A stretch of DNA of 25,030 nt from Tricholomella constricta (Eukaryota; Basidiomycota; Agaricomycetes; Agaricales; Lyophyllaceae), in assembly GCA_013368375.1 (NCBI GenBank), contig JAACJP010000093.1, forward strand, positions 1 to 25,030. The letters run 5' to 3'. The notes beneath the pieces were generated by a model. That model did not search any database. It was given only the letters and a program-made list of their open reading frames with translations, and was not told the DNA's origin. Of this stretch, positions 19,359-25,030 are shown piece after piece; the stretch's first letter is position 1, and the number at the start of each line of letters is the position of its first letter. The translations under genes were made by a program, and so were the position numbers.

Positions 19359-19863
19359 TGTCAGGGGAACTCCTGTTTGCACCCTCCGACGCTCACCGAT
19401 TGTTCCCCGACTCATGCGATCGCCCCCGACTGACCAATCGCGATCCCGACCCCGACGCTCCGACCCAAGCGTCGGTGTATATACTTACACACTTCCTGTC
19501 GTTTCCCATCTCTCCCTGCGCGCGCCCGACGCCAATCCCGACCACCCGACATCCCGACGTCGGCTGTCCCGCCTCATGCCCGTACCCTGAGCCACGAGGA
19601 TCGGACAGCATCGGGAACGTGTCCATACACGCGCCGCACACCATTCGTTATTATTACATGTACAGTACACTCTGGAGGACCGGCCCTCACGTCCTACACT
19701 CGTATATAGTCGACCCTCTGGCATCGGGGAATCCTTTACACTATTCTCTTCGGATTCCCCTTTGCCAGGTGAGCCTTACCTACATTCGCTACTGTACATC
19801 AATATAACTTCGGATTCCCCTTTGCCAGTGCGACCCAGCTCCGCTCCGAAGGTCGCCCTAACA
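19359..19863 (+). repeat. 3' LTR of element 2
   Basis: 505 bp, starting TGTCAGGG and ending CCCTAACA. It differs from the 5' LTR by three substitutions outside the 26-bp repeat, and has one copy of that repeat instead of three. The TATA box and self-primer sequence (19735-19747) are conserved. The high LTR identity indicates a recent insertion. Confidence 0.95.
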
Positions 19864-20050
19864 GCACCGTTCTCACCGTACAAACCGTCGCCGCCATCGC
19901 AAAACTCGTAACCGCCATCTCTGTCACCTCGTATTCATCGCCCGAACCCGTGAGTTCTCCGTATTAACTTCGTTCGTCTCGTTGTCGCACGACCGACATC
20001 AAAGTCGCATCGCTGACCCGTTCTATCTGGAAGTGTCGTACCCCATCGCC
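19864..20050 (+). repeat. Right LTR of element 1, right portion, with target duplication
   Basis: GCACC (19864-19868) is the second copy of the element 2 target duplication. The sequence then continues the element 1 LTR exactly where 13054 left off and matches 1014-1200 with four substitutions. Similarity stops at 20050. If the LTR truly ends at ATCA (1212 in the left copy), about 12 bp are missing here. Confidence 0.9.
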
Positions 20051-20285
20051 CACATACAGACACTACACTGTAATGTGACCGACGCTCTAGCGGGCCTATA
20101 CAGTGTACCGTAGTTGACGCGTCCAGCGGGTCCTCTGTGCTGTAGCGGACGTCTTTACAGTGTGTGGTTATTAACGAAGTAGCAGACTCAATACACTGTA
20201 TCATGGTTTACTGCAGCAGCGGGCTCTCTACACCAACAGAGAGCCATGGGACCTGTAGCCAAACCATCCAGGTATATCGTACGGA
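20051..20285. repeat. Right flank with CACTGTA/GCGGGCC repeats
   Basis: Non-coding. It carries repeated TACAGTGT or ACACTGTA motifs and the 17-mer at 20089-20105 that is the exact reverse complement of 342-358. A perfect 8-bp inverted repeat with an 8-base loop (GGCTCTCT/AGAGAGCC) lies at 20222-20245. It appears to belong to the same repeat family as the left flank. Confidence 0.65.
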
Positions 20286-20757
20286 ATTCACGGCCGGATT
20301 TCGGGTTGGGTAGTGCACGGAAACTCTGGCAGGATGTGCACGGGAACTACGGCTGAACGTGTACGGAAACCACGTTCAGAACCCGGATTGAGTACTGGAC
20401 GGAAACCACAGCAGCGGGTGCATGGAAATTCCGGCCGATATCCGGATCGGATAGTGCACGGGTAGCTCAGCAACAATCCGGATCCGGATAGTGCAGGGGA
20501 ACTGCATGTAAACTGTTGCATGAGCAGTTCTGAAATCACGCCCAAAACCCGGATTGAGTACTGCACAGAAAGTAAAGCAGCGGGTGCACAGAAATTCCGG
20601 CCGAAGTCCGGATCGGATAGTGGACGGATAGTACGGCAACAATCCGGATTGGATATTGCAGGGGAACTGCACGGAAACTGTTGCACGAGCAGTTCCGAAA
20701 TTATGCCGGAAACCCGGATTGAGTACTGCACAGAAAGTAAAGCAGCGGGTGCACAGC
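20286..20757. repeat. Tandem repeat of about 166 bp
   Basis: The marker ACCCGGATTGAGTACTG recurs at 20381, 20547 and 20712 (spacings 166 and 165). Each unit also contains GCAGCGGGTGCA, CCGGATCGGATAGTG and CAACAATCCGGAT. The array has about two and a half to three units, the first being diverged. Plus-strand frames stay open through it and run into the KDZ fragment. Confidence 0.88.
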
Positions 20758-21950
20758 GATTCTCCACGGAAGTGACTGTCGGACAGCGATCTACCCGTTC
20801 ACACAACGTCTCAACGGTGGATGAGGAATGGATTCAGCTCGCTTTGGATTTGGAAATCTCGCAGTAAGTTCATAAGATGCCCGGAAGTGAAAGCACTGAA
20901 TTTATTGTGTTGAAGGATTGATATCCAGGACCGGGTTAAGCGGCTTTCCATGGATCCTCGGCCGGAGGACCGGAAATCCATTGACGTTGACAGAGTCACC
21001 CTTCATGGGCAGTTACTCCTGCTTACCACTCTGCAATCGCGTGCCGGCTATACTCATCCAACTGGGCATGCCACCGTAGACCACCTTGAGCCGTCGGACA
21101 TTGGAGCTTTCGACAACCTTGACAATCCGGATGAGGCCCCGGACCCGATCCCACGGAATGACATCCCGGAAACACCGGCTTATCCAAATGTACTGCCTGA
21201 ACGGATTACCATTCCATTGCCGTCGTCTACCCGGGACACGGAATCACCCGCAGCCAAACTGGAGCTTGTACTCCGCATAACGCAGGCTGAGGAACTTCTC
21301 AATAATCTTTGGGAGCTCATTGCCGAAAAGTCATTCTTGTATTCTCAGGTGCTCCGGGTTGCGCCAAGGAAAGTGGTCCGGACCCGGGTCCGTGGAACTT
21401 TGTCCATCACAAATCACAAGATTGCTGCACTCGGCCGCTCATACCGGAGATGTCGGGTTGCTTTAGTGGCCCTTGGTGCTGACCGGGAAATCTTGCAAAT
21501 GTACAAGGTCTTGGAGCCGCCGGATCTGTACAGCAGTACGGCAATCCGGGATCCGAACCTTGCTGGTGCATCGACCCAACGTCTCTCATGGATCTGGCGG
21601 GTCAATGATCTTCCCGCAGATAATCCACGGGCAGTTGTAGAATGTATGTATTTGGTTAACCCGACTACATGTTCCTGACATTCTACTCAGTCAACCGGGT
21701 TCACTTCTTACGGGCACGTGCACAACGGCAGCGTTGGCGAGAAGAGTTTCAACTGCTGGAATATGAGATGGAATGGACGGTAAGATACCTCTGTCATCAG
21801 TCAAACATCTGGAAGGAGCACGGTGTAAGCGCAGAAGGCGGGCCCGCTGCATACGCAGCACAGAAAGTCGCTGCCTATGAGCTCCTGGCTGCGAGGGCGG
21901 AGGCAACCTTTCTCAAAATCAATCCGACCTACGTATCACTTTTAGTATAG
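20758..21950 (+). pseudogene. C-terminal part of a KDZ-type transposase
   Basis: Three exons are inferred: to 20863, 20916-21643 and 21691-21950. The introns are 52 bp (GTAAGT donor) and 47 bp (GTATGT donor, CTGAC branch, CAG acceptor). Splicing joins DEEWIQLALDLEIS to a segment with RVKRLSMDPRPEDRK, a long helical region (LELVLRITQAEELLNNLWEL) and LSWIWRVNDLPADNPRAVVE. The final exon reads NRVHFLRARAQRQRWREEF, QLLEYEMEWTVRYL and AYAAQKVAAYELLAARAEA. This is the helical C-terminal module I associate with Kyakuja-Dileera-Zisupton transposases of mushrooms, where it follows the catalytic domain. The catalytic domain and cysteine cluster are absent: the sequence passes directly into the tandem repeat upstream. 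It is therefore a 5'-truncated copy of about 350 residues, with no stop inside the spliced exons. Confidence 0.72.
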
Positions 21951-22190
21951 TCACATACATTTCATTACCTTGCAACAACACTCTGGCCTTTAAGAATTAT
22001 GCCCCGGATGAAGTGCGGGCTCGGGTCTGAATGATTGTCGGGTTCGGGTCCGAATGATTGTCGGGTCATGGATCCGGACCCGCCGGATCAGGATACAAAC
22101 ATGGTTAATCAGTGACCTGTCACATCTGTCACTCGAATTGTTACGTCTGCTATCTGATCTTGCATACTCTGATTCTTGCAAATCGCACTC
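21951..22190 (+). promoter_or_regulatory. Intergenic region upstream of the FDF-repeat gene
   Basis: 240 bp between the end of the KDZ fragment and the next start codon. It contains a 23-bp direct repeat: GAATGATTGTCGGGT at 22029 and again at 22052. Pyrimidine-rich stretches near 22110-22180 would suit a promoter or leader. An additional 5' exon cannot be excluded. Confidence 0.4.
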
Positions 22191-24677
22191 ATGGCCGGAC
22201 TCTACCCGACGACGCCTCTCGACTTGCAGCTGGGTGACCATGCTGAGGATGCCAAGTTCACGCAAGAGGTCATTTACTACATGGAATCCCGTCTCCGCTG
22301 TGCATTGGGCAGCCTCATCAAAAGATCTGATCTCACTAAGGATATGAAAAAACTTGGGATGGAAAATATCTCGGCCGAATTGGTATGCATTAGCGTGATC
22401 CGTGTCTGTGCCCGCTAATTTGACAACCAGGACTTGGTGCTGTCGCACATCGGTGCCGCAGCTGTGATGACGCATGCCTGCGATGTCCCCCCTCTCATCC
22501 AGATTTTGACCAAGGACCTGTTTTACCACCCGCGATGGACGCAACATCGGGTCTTGTCCCCAGAAATCCGTGCCGTTCTCGATATCGGGCTGCCGGCCGG
22601 TCATCCATCCCGCCCTGTCGAGAAGTATGAATGCAATTGGTGGACTACCTTTGCGGCGACTCCGTTGCTGGACCCCGAGGACATGTCAAGTGCATTGCTG
22701 TTGCATCGTACTCAGGCCCCCGTTGCCGGCCGGTTGTCAGTGCCAAGACCCCCTCCCGCAACGGCCAACTCTTTTCTCGACATGCGCCTTCAGGCCCAAG
22801 GTGCTCTATCCACATTCCGCACCCGCCGCCTTCAGGACCTTCGGCTTACTGCCGGATATCACCGGCTTCAGTTCATCGGTGCTCTGAAGGAAAAGCATGT
22901 GGCGGAAAGTGGCGGAATGAGCGATATAAGCGGCCGAAGGGAGGAACCGGGCACCGGCGGCTGCACACTTCATGTTCGGTTGACCCGGGCTGAAGCCCTT
23001 GCAGCATTCCAGCCCGCGGCAGATGGAGGGGTCTATTCGGATTACAATGAAGACCTGTCCATCGGAGCCCTTACGGGAGAGTGGTCGGAAATTGAGAGTG
23101 TGCCACCGGTCAGGCGTGCAAGGTTTGAAGACCTTGCCGATGACAATGAGGCCCCTCCAGCACTCAATCCGAAGAGCTTCCCGGATTGGCACGGAGTACC
23201 GACATACCGGCGTGCCAGTCCTCCTCCTGCGCTTTTGTTCCAGATTCCTGCGGCTCCGCATGTGCCATCCGACCGTGAAGGACTCACCTGGCCACCGCCG
23301 AAGCAACCTATTGGCGTCCGGCAGCAAAAAAAATTTCGCCGTCCGGACACCAAGATGGACATTGATCCGATAGAAATGACTTCGGTCGTGGTCAATTCTG
23401 CACGCCACTCCACACCTGGCCCGATTCGACCTCTCGCAACTGAACGCGCTGCAACCGAGGCGGCGTCGGACTTCGACTTTTCCATCCCGGCCGCCGACGT
23501 CATGCCCCGGGCCACCTCTTCCTTTCCCCTCTCCGCCCGCGCTGCAAGTGATGCAGCGTCAAATTTTGATTTCTCAATCCCGTCCGCTGCGGCCGTTCCC
23601 CCGGCTCCAAAGAGAAGTCCCATCCCCGCCCCTCGTGCTGCCAGCGAGGCGGCGTCGGACTTCGACTTTTCCATCCTGGTCGGCGACGTCATCCCCCGGG
23701 CCACCTCTTCCTTTCCCCTCTCCGCCCGCGCTGCAAGTGACGCAGCGTCGGACTTTGACTTCGCAATCCCGTCCGCTGAGGCCATTCCCCCGGCTCCAAA
23801 GAGAAGTGTCATCACCGCCCCTCGCGCTGCAAGTGAGGCAGCGTCTGATTTCGATTTCTCCCTTCCGTCGGCCGGAGCTATTCCGGCGGCCCGAAAGACA
23901 ATTGCCCCTTCTCGCCCTCGTGCAGCCAACGACGCGGCTTCGGATTTCGATTTCGGACTCCCCACGGTCGGTCACATCCCCCGCCCTCCAAGTGAAGCGA
24001 ATTCCAACTTCAATTTCGCCATCAACACGAAGCCGAATTCTGAATTTCGGGGACCACTTGTTCCTGCCGTACATCTTTCCGGTGTCCGGAGTGAGACGGG
24101 TGCGGAATTTGATTTTGCCCGCAGCTTCATCCGCGCTGAAAGTCGAGCACATTCTGACTTCTTTGGGTCACCCTCTGGCCCTGCGGATCATGTCGAGGCT
24201 GCAAGCGAAGCGGGGTCCGCGTTTGACTTTACAGTTCAAGTTCCAGCCCCACAAAGTGAAGCCGGATCAGACTTTGACTTCGATATCCGTGATCCCGAAC
24301 CCGAATCCTCAACTCTCCCTTCCGGCCGTGGACAATTAGTCACAGCATCCGGCGAGGTATACACCTTTCCGGTTGACAACTCAATGGACATAGACAATCA
24401 GGTAAGCGACGCCCTAGGCGACGCTGATGAGCCTGAACGCTCACTTCACCATCAAAGTGACATGAAAACGGATGATGGAGATGTGGACACCGACATGGAA
24501 CCGGATTCGGGTGCGGCAACGGACGAGGACTCAGCAACCGAATCGGCTACGGATTCGGATCTGGACAGAGACACAGATGCAGACGCTGCACTGTACGGGC
24601 CCTACTCTGCTAACGACTTTGCTGAATTCTCCGACGCACTTATTCTGGGTGAAGATGCCGAAGGGGATGATGATTAA
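22191..24677 (+). CDS. Unrecognised 812-residue protein with FDF repeats and acidic tail
   Basis: Two exons, 22191-22382 and 22431-24677, flank a 48-bp intron (GTATGC donor, GCTAAT/TTGAC branch region, CAG acceptor). The ATG at 22191 is the first methionine in the open frame. Residues 1 to about 150 look folded (FTQEVIYYMESRLRCALGS, LVLSHIGAAAVMTHACD). A proline-rich, mostly disordered region follows. From about residue 400 to 690 there are about eleven repeats with the core (A/G)SxFDF, the best reading RAASEAASDFDFSIP. The last ~70 residues are rich in D, E, S and T and end GEDAEGDDD. No signal peptide or membrane segment is apparent. I recognise no family; the repeats suggest a scaffold that presents short linear motifs. 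It follows the KDZ fragment in the same direction 240 bp downstream, so it may be an accessory gene of that element or an unrelated neighbour. Confidence 0.75.
23463..23840 (+). repeat. 189-bp higher-order tandem duplication within the FDF gene
   Basis: The DNA at 23463-23651 is repeated with minor changes at 23652-23840 (63 codons each). Each copy contains two FDF units: one followed by PRATSSFPLSA, the other by PPAPKRS. It keeps the reading frame, which shows how the protein repeat expanded. Confidence 0.85.
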
Positions 24678-25030
24678 ATCAGTACAAATTAATATGAATG
24701 GGCCAGGTAGACAGGCAAAGAAAATGTTGTGGCTGTATATTTCACATAAGAAACAGCGCTTTAAATATATGGTCATTAAGTTCTTGCAAAAATCTATTAT
24801 CCGTACAACCGCAAGCCAGGAATTGGACCCGCAACCCGGGAATAGTGCTTTGTGTGGACCCGGACCATGATCGGCAAGAGTAACACGCCCGGGTTACATT
24901 AATCCAGATATATGGACCCGGACCGCGATCGATTGACCCGACTGGGTGAACCGCAAGCCTGTAATAATGATATTTGCAGAGCTAGATAGTAGTCGAGCCA
25001 GGAAATGGACCCCCAAGCCGGGAATAGTGC
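24678..25030. repeat. 3' intergenic region with the start of a repeat array
   Basis: After the stop codon the sequence is AT-rich for about 120 bp and may hold the polyadenylation region. A 35-bp sequence at 24814-24848 recurs at 24996-25030 with three mismatches (period 182). TGGACCCGGACC recurs at 24855 and 24913. The array runs to the edge of the window. No gene is seen. Confidence 0.7.

Noticed and set aside
20288..20806. 172-codon minus-strand open frame with cysteine-containing repeats
   Set aside because: It runs over the 166-bp tandem array. The periodic protein is a by-product of the DNA repeat.
23042..23965. 307-codon minus-strand open frame opposite the FDF repeats
   Set aside because: Its periodicity mirrors the repeats of the plus-strand gene, which has a supported intron and longer frame. 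It is treated as an antisense shadow.
1..25030. CRISPR array, tRNA or rRNA genes
   Set aside because: No short regularly spaced repeats with unique spacers and no tRNA cloverleaf were found. A GGTTCGA near 1218 is isolated.

Overview
The window looks like a transposon-dense stretch of a basidiomycete (Agaricomycete-type) genome. Short spliceosomal introns of about 47-69 bp, a chromodomain Ty3/gypsy element, a second Ty3/gypsy type of the kind common in mushroom genomes, and a KDZ-type transposase fragment all point there. No bacterial operon, RNA gene or CRISPR array was seen, and no housekeeping gene was recognised.

Layout. (1) 1-543: GC-rich minisatellite and palindromic repeat flank. (2) 544-20050: a nested retrotransposon complex. 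The host element (element 1) has a left LTR (544-about 1212), a decayed gag-protease-RT-RNase H-integrase region read left to right (1860-7808), then two genes on the opposite strand (7951-10119 and 10920-12219), and a right LTR that begins near 12383. That right LTR is split at 13054 by element 2, a Ty3/gypsy chromovirus at 13055-19863, with a perfect 5-bp target duplication (GCACC). Element 2 is itself interrupted inside its integrase by a 359-bp solo LTR (18046-18404) with its own 5-bp duplication (CGATC). The right LTR of element 1 resumes and ends at 20050. (3) 20051-20757: a repeat flank related to the left one, followed by about 166-bp tandem repeats. (4) 20758-21950: the C-terminal part of a KDZ-type transposase, with two introns. 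(5) 22191-24677: a spliced gene for an 812-residue unrecognised protein with about eleven FDF-type repeats and a very acidic tail. (6) 24678-25030: non-coding sequence with the start of another repeat array.

The most unusual content is the antisense pair inside element 1. When four short introns are removed, the 7951-10119 gene reads without interruption for about 645 codons. A splice junction assembles a perfect CX2CX6CX8CX2CX6C motif, the spacing of fungal Zn2Cys6 domains. The second gene (10920-12219) is a diverged paralogue with the same intron placed directly before the first cysteine and the same cysteine spacing, but with a TAG in exon 1. Both genes are preceded by the same 36-bp block ending in a polypurine tract. 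Gag and pol of this element are broken by many frameshifts and stops, although the two LTRs differ by only nine substitutions.

Element 2 has a clear Tf1/sushi-style self-priming arrangement: 13 nt of the predicted mRNA 5' end, 32 bp after a TATATA box, are perfectly complementary to a site 2 nt past the 5' LTR. Its pol is inactivated by changes consistent with CpG transitions, including loss of a catalytic aspartate in the RT motif. All splice sites and domain calls here were made by eye, without alignment or database search.
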